Origin: Leclercia sp. AS011
GTDB lineage: Bacteria > Pseudomonadota > Gammaproteobacteria > Enterobacterales > Enterobacteriaceae
Assembly (NCBI RefSeq): GCF_037152535.1
Contig: NZ_JBBCMA010000004.1
Location: forward strand, 232,195-296,194
DNA: 64,000 bases
Direction: 5' to 3'
A program made the position numbers and the translations under genes. Positions 41,272 to 49,536 of this stretch are shown here, one piece after another. Position 1 is the stretch's first letter. Each line of letters starts with the position of its first letter. Below the pieces are notes generated by a model. It was not told the DNA's origin, made no database searches, and saw only the letters and a program-made list of their open reading frames with translations.

Positions 41272-41984
41272 CGGCGGGCGAGCGGTACGTCGCTGATCAA
41301 CTGGGTCACCTGTGAGAGGTGGCCTATTTTCACTTCGCTGGCGCGCGGAAACTTGCTTCTGTCGATCAGCAGCAGCGACTGGCTGGCGCGGCTGAGCAAT
41401 TGCGTCTTAAACCCGGCACTGTGCGGGGTGGGATCCCACATCACACCCTGCTCATCCACCCCTTCGCACGAGAAAATAAACAGGTCGATCTCCAGCGCCT
41501 TCAGCTGCGTCACCAGGGCCGGATTCACATAGCAGCGATATTTGCGCTCCAGCGTCCCGCCCGAGCAGATCAGGGTGATGCGTTCGCGCTTCGCCATCTC
41601 ATGGCAGATTGGCAGGCTGTTGGTAAACACCGTCAGGGCGATATCCGGCAGCTGCCGCGCCAGGTGAAAGCAGGTTGAACTCGCATCGAGGGCGAGGGTC
41701 ATCCCCTCGCTGACCCAGTCGAGGGCGTGGCGGGCAATGTCGGCTTTATCGGCGTAGTGACTTTTCAGCCGTGCGCCAAAGGGTTCGCCCCCGTCGCGGT
41801 GATCCGGATGAATGGCCCGCGCCCGTCCGTGCTGGCGCACAATTTTGCCCTGCTGTTGCAGCTGCTTCAGATCGCGGCGAATCGTCTCTTTGCTGACGCT
41901 AAGCTCCGCGGCAAGGGCGTCGGTTGTCAGCCAGTCGGAGGCCGCCAGCAGGCGGATCAGATCCTGATGACGGGTGCTTTTCAT
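41268..41984 (-). CDS. DeoR-family regulator, FucR-like
   Basis: The 238-residue protein is closely similar to E. coli FucR, the L-fucose-operon activator, over its whole length, including [20 protein letters not shown] (HTH) and [35 protein letters not shown] and [12 protein letters not shown] (sugar-phosphate domain). No fucose gene is within the window. It is translationally coupled to the upstream diguanylate cyclase by a 4-bp ATGA overlap. It may be a relocated fucR or a paralogue with a different effector; the sequence does not settle which. Confidence 0.85.
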   Translation of the reverse strand: MKSTRHQDLIRLLAASDWLTTDALAAELSVSKETIRRDLKQLQQQGKIVRQHGRARAIHPDHRDGGEPFGARLKSHYADKADIARHALDWVSEGMTLALDASSTCFHLARQLPDIALTVFTNSLPICHEMAKRERITLICSGGTLERKYRCYVNPALVTQLKALEIDLFIFSCEGVDEQGVMWDPTPHSAGFKTQLLSRASQSLLLIDRSKFPRASEVKIGHLSQVTQLISDVPLARR

Positions 41985-42964
41985 GAATGGACTCCGCTGC
42001 GGGAGACCGAGATCAGCGTCTGGCCAATCGCCACGCCATTCTTGCCGGTGTGCTTAATCTGGTACATCGACCGGTCGGCGCGGCGCAGGGCGTTGACGAA
42101 ATCATCCTGCTCCTGCACCTCATCGATCCCCACCGAGGCCCCCACCTGCGCCTGGCCGTTATCCAGTTCGAACGGCGTCAGGGCGGCATTCAGGCAGTGG
42201 TGCGCGGTGCTGTTCACCAGCAGACTGGTGAGCGGGAAGGGCAGCAGCAGGACAAACTCGTCCCCGCCCAGACGGCCGACTACGGCACCGGGCGGGCAGG
42301 TATCGCGCAGACGCTGGCTGAGCTGGATCAGCAGCTCATCGCCGCTGCGATGACCGAAGGTATCGTTCACCGTTTTAAAGTCATCCAGATCGATAAAGGC
42401 AATGCACATTGGGCCCTGGGCTTTGAGCTGCGCGAAATGCGTGAGCAGGGCATGGCGGTTGGCGAGGCCGGTGAGCGGATCGTGATTCGCCAGCAGGGCA
42501 AGCTGCTCCTCGTACTGCTTCTCTTTGGTCATGTCGATGTGGGTGCCGGTCACCTTCAGCGGGTTGCCTTGCTCATCCCACTCGGTAACGCGGCCACGAT
42601 CCAGCACCCAGGTAACGGTGCCGTTTTTATGCTGCATCCGGTGCAGCGCTTCGTAGAAGGGCGTTTTGCCGTGCAGATGATCGTAGAAGGCATCAAGCAC
42701 GTTCTGCCGGTCATCAGGGTGCAGATGGTCGCGCCAGATCTCAAACTGCGCGCTCAGCTCTTTGGGCTGATAGCCCAGCATCGAGCCCCAGCGGCGGTTA
42801 TAGATAATGAGCTTCCCGGTCGGGACGTCAAGCTGCCATAAACAGAGACCCGTCCCGTCGAGCGCAGCGCTGAGCTTGTTGCGGGCGTCACGCGCCAGCC
42901 TGGCAAGCCGGGCATTATGCTTTTTGAGAATCTGAATCTGCTGTTCCAGCGCCTTTTCTGACAT
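41981..42964 (-). CDS. PAS-GGDEF diguanylate cyclase
   Basis: The 327-residue protein has an N-terminal coiled region (1-30), one PAS domain with PAC motif (about 30-150, LCLWQLDVPTGKLIIYNRRWGSMLGY) and a GGDEF domain with the intact active site RLGGDEF (233-237) and FIDLDDFKTVND (metal/GTP). It should make c-di-GMP from GTP in the cytoplasm. The inhibitory RxxD site five residues before GGDEF is not present (PPGA there), so product feedback may be weak. It has no TM segment. It is cotranscribed with the FucR-like gene. Confidence 0.9.
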   Translation of the reverse strand: MSEKALEQQIQILKKHNARLARLARDARNKLSAALDGTGLCLWQLDVPTGKLIIYNRRWGSMLGYQPKELSAQFEIWRDHLHPDDRQNVLDAFYDHLHGKTPFYEALHRMQHKNGTVTWVLDRGRVTEWDEQGNPLKVTGTHIDMTKEKQYEEQLALLANHDPLTGLANRHALLTHFAQLKAQGPMCIAFIDLDDFKTVNDTFGHRSGDELLIQLSQRLRDTCPPGAVVGRLGGDEFVLLLPFPLTSLLVNSTAHHCLNAALTPFELDNGQAQVGASVGIDEVQEQDDFVNALRRADRSMYQIKHTGKNGVAIGQTLISVSRSGVHS

Positions 42965-43091
42965 GCGAATAATCTGAAGAAAGAAATTATTGATGCCAGT
43001 TTACTGGATGGTTGTAAATATGCCGTTGAAAAAAGAGAGGGATTTGCGTTAGGGCCTTTTACCTCTAAAAGGGGCACGACGGCATAATCGC

Positions 43092-43119
43092 ATCGTTGTA
43101 TAATTAAATACATAACGAA
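43092..43119 (+). promoter_or_regulatory. ModE-type molybdate operator overlapping a -10 box
   Basis: ATCGTTGTATA, a 6-base spacer and TACATAACGAA match the ModE consensus I recall (ATCGCTATATA-N6-TATATAACGAT) at 9 of 11 bases in each half. A perfect TATAAT at 43099-43104 lies inside the left half, so binding would block transcription, as at modABC. The consensus is from memory and should be checked. Confidence 0.65.
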
Positions 43120-43131
43120 TGCGAGGACATG

Positions 43132-44184
43132 ATGAAACAGCGATTTTGGCAAGCCGTAACCCTGGGCATAGTGGCTTTACTGCCCCTCTCTTCTCAGGCA
43201 TCCCGCCTGATCACCGACCAGACTGGACGTCAGGTAACGATCCCCGATGAGGTCGACCGCGTGGTGGTGCTCCAGCACCAGACCCTGAACCTACTGGTGC
43301 AAATGAACGCCACCGACAAAATTGTCGGGGTGATGGCGAACTGGAAACAGCAGTTGGGCGAGGGCTACGCCCGTCTGGCCCCCGAATTGACTCAGAAAGC
43401 CACGCTGGGCGATCTTACCCACGTCGACCCGGAAAAGCTGGTGGCCCTGAAGCCGGATGTGGTGTTTGTCACCAACTACGCGCCACAGGAGATGATCGAT
43501 AAGATCGGCAGCCTCGGTATTCCGGTGGTTGCTATCTCCCTGCGTCACGATGCTGCGGGAGAAAAAGCAAAAATGAACCCCACGATGGCCGACGAAGAGC
43601 AGGCGTACGATCTCGGGCTGCGCGAAGGGATCGCGCTGATTGGCGAGATTGTTAACAAGCAGCCAGAAGCGAAAGCGCTGATTGACGCCACGGATAAGGG
43701 CCGCAAGCTGGTCAGCGATCGCCTGCATTCTATCCCGGCGGAAAAACGGGTTCGTGCCTATATGGCTAATCCGGAACTGACCACCTACGGCTCCGGGAAA
43801 TATACCGGCCTGATGATGGCGCATGCGGGGGCGGTTAACGTGGCGGCGGCGACCATTCAGGGCTTTAAAACCGTGGCGATGGAGCAGGTGATCGCCTGGA
43901 ACCCGCAGGTGATTTTTGTCCAGGACCGCTATCCCTCCGTGGTCAACGAGATCAAAACCGGCGCGCAGTGGCAGACCATTGATGCGGTGAAAAACCAGCG
44001 CGTCTACCTGATGCCGGACTACGCCAAAGCCTGGGGCTACCCGATGCCGGAGGCGATGGGCATCGGCGAGCTGTGGATGGCGAAAAAGCTCTACCCGGAG
44101 AAGTTTAAGGACGTGGATATGCGCAAAGTAGCCAACGACTGGTATCAGCGTTTCTATCGCACCACTTATCAGGGGATCGACTGA
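43132..44184 (+). CDS. Periplasmic binding protein, siderophore/cobalamin (class III) type, probably oxyanion
   Basis: The 350-residue precursor has a signal peptide (cleavage near SQA-SRL, residue 24) and the two-lobe fold of class III binding proteins joined by a long helix (FepB, BtuF, MolA). TDQTGRQVTIPDEVDRVVVL and the GxxxxxDVVFVTNYAPQEMIDKI region are family motifs. There is no permease or ATPase beside it. MolA of Haemophilus, in this fold, binds molybdate and tungstate; the ModE-type operator just upstream and the ModA-like gene just downstream favour that ligand over iron. I preferred the second ATG, five bases from GAGG; the ATG at 43129 is nearly as good. Confidence 0.8.
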   Translation: MKQRFWQAVTLGIVALLPLSSQASRLITDQTGRQVTIPDEVDRVVVLQHQTLNLLVQMNATDKIVGVMANWKQQLGEGYARLAPELTQKATLGDLTHVDPEKLVALKPDVVFVTNYAPQEMIDKIGSLGIPVVAISLRHDAAGEKAKMNPTMADEEQAYDLGLREGIALIGEIVNKQPEAKALIDATDKGRKLVSDRLHSIPAEKRVRAYMANPELTTYGSGKYTGLMMAHAGAVNVAAATIQGFKTVAMEQVIAWNPQVIFVQDRYPSVVNEIKTGAQWQTIDAVKNQRVYLMPDYAKAWGYPMPEAMGIGELWMAKKLYPEKFKDVDMRKVANDWYQRFYRTTYQGID

Positions 44185-44867
44185 TGCGCGTGCTGGCTGC
44201 AGGCAGCCTGCGCAGGGTGTGGCCGCAATTAATGGCCCACTTCCCTGAACCGGTTGAGACCCTGTTTGGTCCGGCAGGGCTGTTACGGGAGCGTATTGAA
44301 TCGGGTGAGGCTTGCGATCTCTTTGCCTCTGCCAGTCTTGATCATCCGCAGACGCTGCGGGCTGCCGGACGGGCGCAATCCGTGGTGTCGTTCGCCAGCA
44401 ATAGACTCTGTCTGACCGTGCGCAGCGAGGTGCTGGGCGACAGCGATGACTGGTTCTCTGTGCTGACCCGGGCTGATTTACGGGTTGCCACCTCGACGCC
44501 TGGGGCCGATCCATCCGGGGATTACACCCGGACGCTGTTTACCCGGATGGGTGACGCTGGCGAAGCAGTGAGAATACGGGCGCTGGCGCTGGTAGGGGGA
44601 CCACATTCTGCACCCATTCCGGCGGGAAGGCTGGCGGCCGAGTGGATTATCCACAGCGGGCAAGCGGAGGCCTTTATCGGGTATGCCAGCTACGCGGCAC
44701 CCTTACGCGAGATCGCAGGGCTGACGGTCATTGATATTCCGGCACCCTTTAACCCGCGCGCGGAGTATGGCTGCGCGGTGATCACGCCGCAGGGAAAAGC
44801 ACTCGCGGATTTTCTGGTTTCTGCAAAGGCGAAAATGATCCTACACCAGGCGGGATTTGGCGGGTAA
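44184..44867 (+). CDS. ModA-like oxyanion-binding protein lacking a signal peptide
   Basis: The 227-residue protein has the ModA fold: LAAGSLRRVWPQL at the very start (mature ModA has FAAASL), GPAGLLRERIESGEACDLFASAS, LRVATSTPGADPSGDYTRTLF and IGYASYAAPLREI. It begins directly at the mature domain with no secretion signal, so it should be cytoplasmic unless it uses another route. Its ATG overlaps the stop of the class III binding protein by 1 bp (TGATG), coupling the two. A cytoplasmic ModA-fold protein could be a molybdate/tungstate store, sensor or chaperone; this is inference. Confidence 0.8.
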   Translation: MRVLAAGSLRRVWPQLMAHFPEPVETLFGPAGLLRERIESGEACDLFASASLDHPQTLRAAGRAQSVVSFASNRLCLTVRSEVLGDSDDWFSVLTRADLRVATSTPGADPSGDYTRTLFTRMGDAGEAVRIRALALVGGPHSAPIPAGRLAAEWIIHSGQAEAFIGYASYAAPLREIAGLTVIDIPAPFNPRAEYGCAVITPQGKALADFLVSAKAKMILHQAGFGG

Positions 44868-44871
44868 TTCT

Positions 44872-44944
44872 GCCGGGTGGCGCTGCGCTTACCCGGCCTA
44901 CAAAAACCAATCCGTAGGCCCGGCAAGCGCAGCGTCGCCGGGCA
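44872..44944. repeat. BIME with two REP units
   Basis: GCCGGGTGGCGCTGCGC and GGCCCGGCAAGCGCAGCG units lie between the ModA-like gene and yghU. Confidence 0.85.
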
Positions 44945-44956
44945 TTTGCCAGCACA

Positions 44957-45826
44957 TTAACCCTGACGTTTGTCTTCGGTATTGGTATCGAAATCGCTGG
45001 CGGCATGACGCTCATGCAGCTGTTCGTTCAGCTCGCCGTTGGTGCGGTTAACGATGCGCCCGCGCTTCACTGCCGGACGGCTGGCGATATCTTTCGCCCA
45101 GCGCTGGACGTTCTTGTAGCTTTCCGCATCCAGGAACTCCGCCGCGCCATAGACCTGGCCGAGGGCCACGCTGCCGAACCATGGCCAGATGGCGATATCG
45201 GCGATGCTGTACTCTTCCCCCGCCACGTAGCGACCGCGCGCCAGCTGTTTATCCAGCACGTCGAACAGACGCTTGGCTTCCATGGTGAAGCGGTCAATCG
45301 CGTACTCAATTTTCACTGGCGCATAGTGATAGAAGTGACCAAACCCGCCGCCGAGGAACGGGGCCGCACCCTGCAGCCAGAACAGCCAGTTCAGGGTTTC
45401 TACCCGGCCCGCCGGATCTTTTGGCAGGAAGTGACCAAATTTCTCCGCCAGGTAGAGCAGGATATTGCCGGACTCAAACACGCGGGTTGGCGGCGTAGTG
45501 GAGTGGTCACGCAGGGCCGGAATTTTGGAGTTCGGGTTGACGTCGACAAAGCCACTGGAGAACTGATCGCCCTCGCCAATGCGGATCAGCCAGGCATCAT
45601 ACTCTGCGCCGGTGACACCCAGCGCCAGCAGCTCTTCCAGCAGGATCGTTACCTTCTGGCCGTTTGGTGTGCCCAGGGAGTAGAGCTGCAGCGGATGCGA
45701 ACCGACCGGCAGCGCCTTGTCATGGGTGGCGCCCGAAATCGGACGGTTGATGCTGGCGAACGGGCTGCCGTTGGGGTTCTGCTTCCATTCCCAGACTTTC
45801 GCTGGCTGGTAGTTGTTGTCGGACAT
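44957..45826 (-). CDS. yghU: Disulfide-bond oxidoreductase YghU (GST-like)
   Basis: YghU is a glutathione-transferase-fold enzyme of the Nu class that reduces disulfides with two bound glutathiones. The 289 residues match E. coli YghU, with an N-terminal thioredoxin-like domain (SLGTPNGQKVTILLEELL; NPNSKIPALRDHS; VFESGNILLYLAEKFG) and a C-terminal helical domain (FLGGGFGHFYHYAPVKIEYAIDRF). The start was set at the ATG where the alignment begins (MSDNNYQPAKVWEW), although the ribosome site is weak. Confidence 0.95.
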   Translation of the reverse strand: MSDNNYQPAKVWEWKQNPNGSPFASINRPISGATHDKALPVGSHPLQLYSLGTPNGQKVTILLEELLALGVTGAEYDAWLIRIGEGDQFSSGFVDVNPNSKIPALRDHSTTPPTRVFESGNILLYLAEKFGHFLPKDPAGRVETLNWLFWLQGAAPFLGGGFGHFYHYAPVKIEYAIDRFTMEAKRLFDVLDKQLARGRYVAGEEYSIADIAIWPWFGSVALGQVYGAAEFLDAESYKNVQRWAKDIASRPAVKRGRIVNRTNGELNEQLHERHAASDFDTNTEDKRQG

Positions 45827-45896
45827 GTTGATCTGCCTTTTTGGGATGTGTTGAGGCAGTTTAGCAGGCATTCCGTGAAGGGTTTAACGAACTGAG

Positions 45897-45953
45897 CGCA
45901 TAAGCATATGCACTATTCCTTCTGGCGCTTATATATATAAATTACGCATAAGC
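45897..45953. promoter_or_regulatory. Three CGCATAAGC-type half-sites upstream of the ABC operon
   Basis: CGCATAAGC occurs at 45897-45905 and 45945-45953 as a direct repeat 48 bp apart, with the inverted GCGCTTAT at 45926-45933 in between. The cluster lies in the 256-bp region between the divergent yghU and the importer operon. The binding protein is unknown. Confidence 0.4.
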
Positions 45954-46082
45954 TTAATCAAAAATGGCATTTTCATTGTTAATGCGAAAGGGCTTAAAGC
46001 TGAATATGATGCGCAAACAGATATCTGTGAAAAATAAAAATTAGCAGTTAAAAAAACTTTCAAGGCAAGGAGTTAGTGAGAT

Positions 46083-47672
46083 ATGCGTAAGCCATTAGTA
46101 TCTGCTGTTCTGGTCGCGCTGGCCCTGGTCGCCGCGGGCTGTGATGATGCCAAAAATAAAGAGACCGCGTCGGCCCCGGCTGCCAAAAGCGATGCGCCGA
46201 AAGAGGGCGGTTCCCTGATTATCGGCATTACCTCCGGCGATCCGCTGGCGGTTAACCCACTGTATGCCAGCGACCGTACCACCCTGACGATCATGCAGGC
46301 GCTGTATGCTCCGCTCTACAGCTTCAACGATGGCAAAATCGAATGGGGCCTGGCCGAGAGCCTGACGCCCTCCGCCGATAACCTCAGCTACACCCTGACC
46401 TTAAAACCGAATCTGAAATGGCAGGACGGCCAGCCGCTGACCGCCGATGACGTCGTCTTCACCTTCAATAAACTGCTGGAGGAGAAACAGCACAGCTTCT
46501 TCCGCAGCATGTTCACCTACGGCGGTAAGCCGGTGGCGGTGAGTAAGTTGGACGATCGCACCGTCAAGTTCACCCTGCCGCAGGTGAGCGCCGCCTTTAC
46601 CGGCACCCTGGTACAGATCTACCCGATCCCGCAGCACGTCTTCGCTAATGAAGCCGATCTGGAAAAGAGCACTAAAAACGATGCACCGGTCGGTTCCGGG
46701 CCGTTCAAATTTAAAGAGTATCGCGCCGGGCAGTATTACGCCCTGACCCGCTTTGATGACTACTGGAACGGCAAAGCGAAGCTCGACTCCGTGACCTACC
46801 GTTTCGCCAAAGACAGCAACTCCGCCAACCTCGCGCTGCAAAACGGCGAGATCAACCTCAAGATGGTCGATCCGCAGGATGTGTCGCGCCTGAAGAACAC
46901 CGGCAAGTTTGATTTTGTGGTCTATCCGGAAGGGCGTCTGGCCTATATGACCTTCAACCAGAACGTGCCGGTAATGAAGAGCAAAGCGCTGCGTCAGGCC
47001 ATCGCATACGCCATCAATAAGGATGAGCTGACCCAGACCGCATTCACCTCGCTGGATTACGCCAAACCGGCCACCTCGTTCCTGACCCCGGATACCCTCT
47101 ACCAGACGGACGACGTGGAGCAGTACAAGTTCGACCAGCAAAAAGCCAAAGATCTGCTGAAAACCGCCGGCGCACCGGCAAACCTCAAGCTGCGTCTGGC
47201 CTATGTGAACACCAATAAAACCCAGGAGAGCCAGGCGCTCTACATTCAGCAGGCGCTGAAGGGGATTGGGGTGAACGTGGAGCTGATGCCGCTCGACTCG
47301 AACGCCATGTCCCAGCGCAGCCTCGACATGAACAACACCGCCTGGGAGTTGAACCTCGGCGGCTACATCATGGGTGCCGAGCCGGATGGCTACAAATCGC
47401 TGTTCATGAGCAACGAAGCCTACAACTACGCTCACTATAAGAACCCGCAGTTCGATGCCCTGTGGGATAAAGGGGCCGTGGAGACCGACGCTGGCAAACG
47501 CGCTGAAATCTACAAGCAGATCCAGCAGACCGTGGCCAACGACATGACCTACTACCCGATTGCGTATACCAACGCCACCGTGGCGGTGGATAAACGCTTT
47601 GGCGGCACCAAAGAGGCGGAGCCGAAGCCGGTGTATCTGTTCCAGGATCTGTCAAAAATCTACCAAAAATAA
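46083..47672 (+). CDS. Lipoprotein substrate-binding protein of a peptide/nickel-type ABC importer
   Basis: The 529-residue protein is in the SBP_bac_5 family (DppA, OppA, NikA). Unusually for a Gram-negative member, it has a lipobox, ALVAAGC at Cys20. Asp21 at the +2 position normally keeps lipoproteins in the inner membrane. The mature part shows the family signatures SGDPLAVNPLYASDRTTLTIMQALY, LAESLTPSADNLSYTLTLKPNLKWQDGQPLTADDVVF and NDAPVGSGPFKFKEY. It is followed by an internal terminator and then two permeases and two ATPases. The substrate is not apparent from sequence; peptides or a metal chelate are the main options. Confidence 0.88.
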   Translation: MRKPLVSAVLVALALVAAGCDDAKNKETASAPAAKSDAPKEGGSLIIGITSGDPLAVNPLYASDRTTLTIMQALYAPLYSFNDGKIEWGLAESLTPSADNLSYTLTLKPNLKWQDGQPLTADDVVFTFNKLLEEKQHSFFRSMFTYGGKPVAVSKLDDRTVKFTLPQVSAAFTGTLVQIYPIPQHVFANEADLEKSTKNDAPVGSGPFKFKEYRAGQYYALTRFDDYWNGKAKLDSVTYRFAKDSNSANLALQNGEINLKMVDPQDVSRLKNTGKFDFVVYPEGRLAYMTFNQNVPVMKSKALRQAIAYAINKDELTQTAFTSLDYAKPATSFLTPDTLYQTDDVEQYKFDQQKAKDLLKTAGAPANLKLRLAYVNTNKTQESQALYIQQALKGIGVNVELMPLDSNAMSQRSLDMNNTAWELNLGGYIMGAEPDGYKSLFMSNEAYNYAHYKNPQFDALWDKGAVETDAGKRAEIYKQIQQTVANDMTYYPIAYTNATVAVDKRFGGTKEAEPKPVYLFQDLSKIYQK

Positions 47673-47678
47673 GCTGTC

Positions 47679-47706
47679 GCCCCGGTCAACCGATCGGGGC
47701 TTTTTG
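47679..47706 (+). terminator. Terminator within the ABC operon
   Basis: GCCCCG-N10-CGGGGC followed by TTTTT lies just after the binding-protein stop, so most transcripts likely end here and the permease genes are expressed less, the usual stoichiometry for such importers. Confidence 0.8.
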
Positions 47707-47730
47707 TTGGGTAAGTCGTAAGGGCATGTC

Positions 47731-48684
47731 GTGAACACATTACTCACGCGTCGGCTGCTGCAACTGGTGCCGATGCTGTTCTTTATCTCGCTGGTGGCTT
47801 TTTTGCTGGTCAAACTCGCCCCGGGCGATCCGGTGGCGGCCTACATCACCCCGCGCATGGCACCCGAGGATATCGAGCGTATTCGCCAGAGTCTGGGGCT
47901 GGATAAGCCGCTGGTAACGCAATATTTTCTGTGGCTGAAAAACATTCTGCAGGGCGATCTGGGCTACTCGCTGATCTATCACCGCCCGGTGCTGGTGATG
48001 ATTGCCGAGCGCATTCCGGCCACCCTTGGGCTGATGGGGGCCTCGCTGCTGATGGCGATTATCCTCGCCATTCCGCTGGGGCTGCTGGCCGGGGCGTTTA
48101 AACACCGCTGGCTGGATCATGTCCTGAACCTGTTCGCCTATATTGGCATCTCGGTGCCGATCTTCTGGTTCGGCATTCTGCTGATCACCGTCTTTGCCGT
48201 GCAGCTCAACTGGTTCCCCAGCATGGGGATGCGCACCATCGGCATGGAGGATAACTGGCTGGACGTTGTGCGCCACGGCGTGCTGCCGTGCATTGCGCTC
48301 ACCTTCTATAACCTCTCCAGCTACGTGCGCTACATCCGCTCCAACACCATCTCGCAGCTCTCGGCCGACTACGTGCAGACCCAGCTGGCCTACGGGGCCA
48401 CGCGTTCCAGCATCCTGTTCCGTCATGTGCTGAAAAACGTGCTGCTGCCGGTGATCACCCTGTTTGGCCTGTCGTTTGGCGAGCTGGTGGTCGGCGCCTA
48501 TGTCACCGAGAGCGTCTTCTCCTGGCCGGGCATGGGATTACTGGGGATCCAGTCGATCACTTCCCTCGACTACCCGCTGATTATGGCGATCATCATGCTC
48601 TCATCGCTGATGCTGATCGTCGGCAACCTGATCGCCGATCTGTTATATCGCTTCGCCGATCCCCGCATACGTACCCTGAGGTAA
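47731..48684 (+). CDS. ABC importer permease, DppB/OppB type
   Basis: The 317-residue permease has six TM segments and the GTG start preceded by TAAGGG. The family loop that contacts the ATPase is seen as YVRYIRSNTISQLSADYVQTQLAYGATRSSILFRHVLKN (EAA-like). The N-terminal PGDPVAAYITPRMAPEDIERIRQSLGLDKPLVTQY is typical of DppB/NikB. The stop is 6 bp before the second permease. Confidence 0.9.
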   Translation: MNTLLTRRLLQLVPMLFFISLVAFLLVKLAPGDPVAAYITPRMAPEDIERIRQSLGLDKPLVTQYFLWLKNILQGDLGYSLIYHRPVLVMIAERIPATLGLMGASLLMAIILAIPLGLLAGAFKHRWLDHVLNLFAYIGISVPIFWFGILLITVFAVQLNWFPSMGMRTIGMEDNWLDVVRHGVLPCIALTFYNLSSYVRYIRSNTISQLSADYVQTQLAYGATRSSILFRHVLKNVLLPVITLFGLSFGELVVGAYVTESVFSWPGMGLLGIQSITSLDYPLIMAIIMLSSLMLIVGNLIADLLYRFADPRIRTLR

Positions 48685-48690
48685 TCCCGG

Positions 48691-49536
48691 ATGAGCAGAC
48701 GCTGGCAACAGGTTCGTCACCAGCTGCGCCGCAATCGTCCGGCGCAGTTCTCGTTATTTGTCCTCTTTATTTTTGTCGTCGCCGCGCTCTGTGCGGGGCT
48801 AAGTCCTTACGATCCGGATCAGATGTCGCTGGGCGCGCGCACCCTGCCGCCCGATAGTGCCCACTGGTTCGGTACCGACGAGTATGGACGCGACTATTTC
48901 ACCCGCGCCCTGTACGGCGGGCAGATCTCGCTGATGGTGGGTTGTCTGGCGATGCTTTTTTCAACCCTGATCGGCACTCTGGTCGGCACGGTGAGCGGCT
49001 ACTTCGGCGGCTGGCTGGATAACCTGATGATGCGCGCGGTGGATATCCTGATGGCGATCCCGGCCTTCTTCCTGCTGCTGGTGCTCAACGCTTACCTGAA
49101 GCCAGGCGTGGATAACATCATCTTGATCATCAGCCTGCTGACGTGGATGAACATGTCCCGGCTGGTGCGTGCCGAAACCCTGTCCGTTAAAGAGCGCGAG
49201 TATGTGCTTTATGCCCGCGCCTCCGGGGAGCATCCCCTGCGGATTATCCTGCGGCATATTATCCCCGGCGTGCTGCCGACCATTATCGTCGCCGCCACCC
49301 TGAATATCGCCTCGGCCATTCTGATGGAGTCGACTCTGAGCTTCCTCGGGCTCGGGGTACAGGCACCTGCCGCCTCCTGGGGCAGTATGCTCAACAACGC
49401 CCAGTCGTATATTGGCGAGGCCTCCTGGCTGGCGATGTTCCCCGGCATTCTGATCCTGCTGACGGTATTCAGTTTTAACGTGTTAGGCGACGTGTTCCGC
49501 ACCGCCTTTGAGCCGGGAGCAAACCGCGATGAATAA
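48691..49536 (+). CDS. ABC importer permease, DppC/OppC type
   Basis: The 281-residue permease pairs with the upstream DppB-type protein. It has the N-terminal TM plus conserved LGTDEYGRDYFTRALYGG-like motif (here HWFGTDEYGRDYFTRALYGGQISL) and the EAA loop VKEREYVLYARASGEHPLRIILRHIIPG. The stop overlaps the first ATPase start by 8 bp. Confidence 0.9.
   Translation: MSRRWQQVRHQLRRNRPAQFSLFVLFIFVVAALCAGLSPYDPDQMSLGARTLPPDSAHWFGTDEYGRDYFTRALYGGQISLMVGCLAMLFSTLIGTLVGTVSGYFGGWLDNLMMRAVDILMAIPAFFLLLVLNAYLKPGVDNIILIISLLTWMNMSRLVRAETLSVKEREYVLYARASGEHPLRIILRHIIPGVLPTIIVAATLNIASAILMESTLSFLGLGVQAPAASWGSMLNNAQSYIGEASWLAMFPGILILLTVFSFNVLGDVFRTAFEPGANRDE

Noticed and set aside
43291..44514. 407-residue antisense frame across the molybdenum-linked pair
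   Set aside because: The + strand genes have signal peptide, family motifs and coupling; the antisense product resembles nothing.
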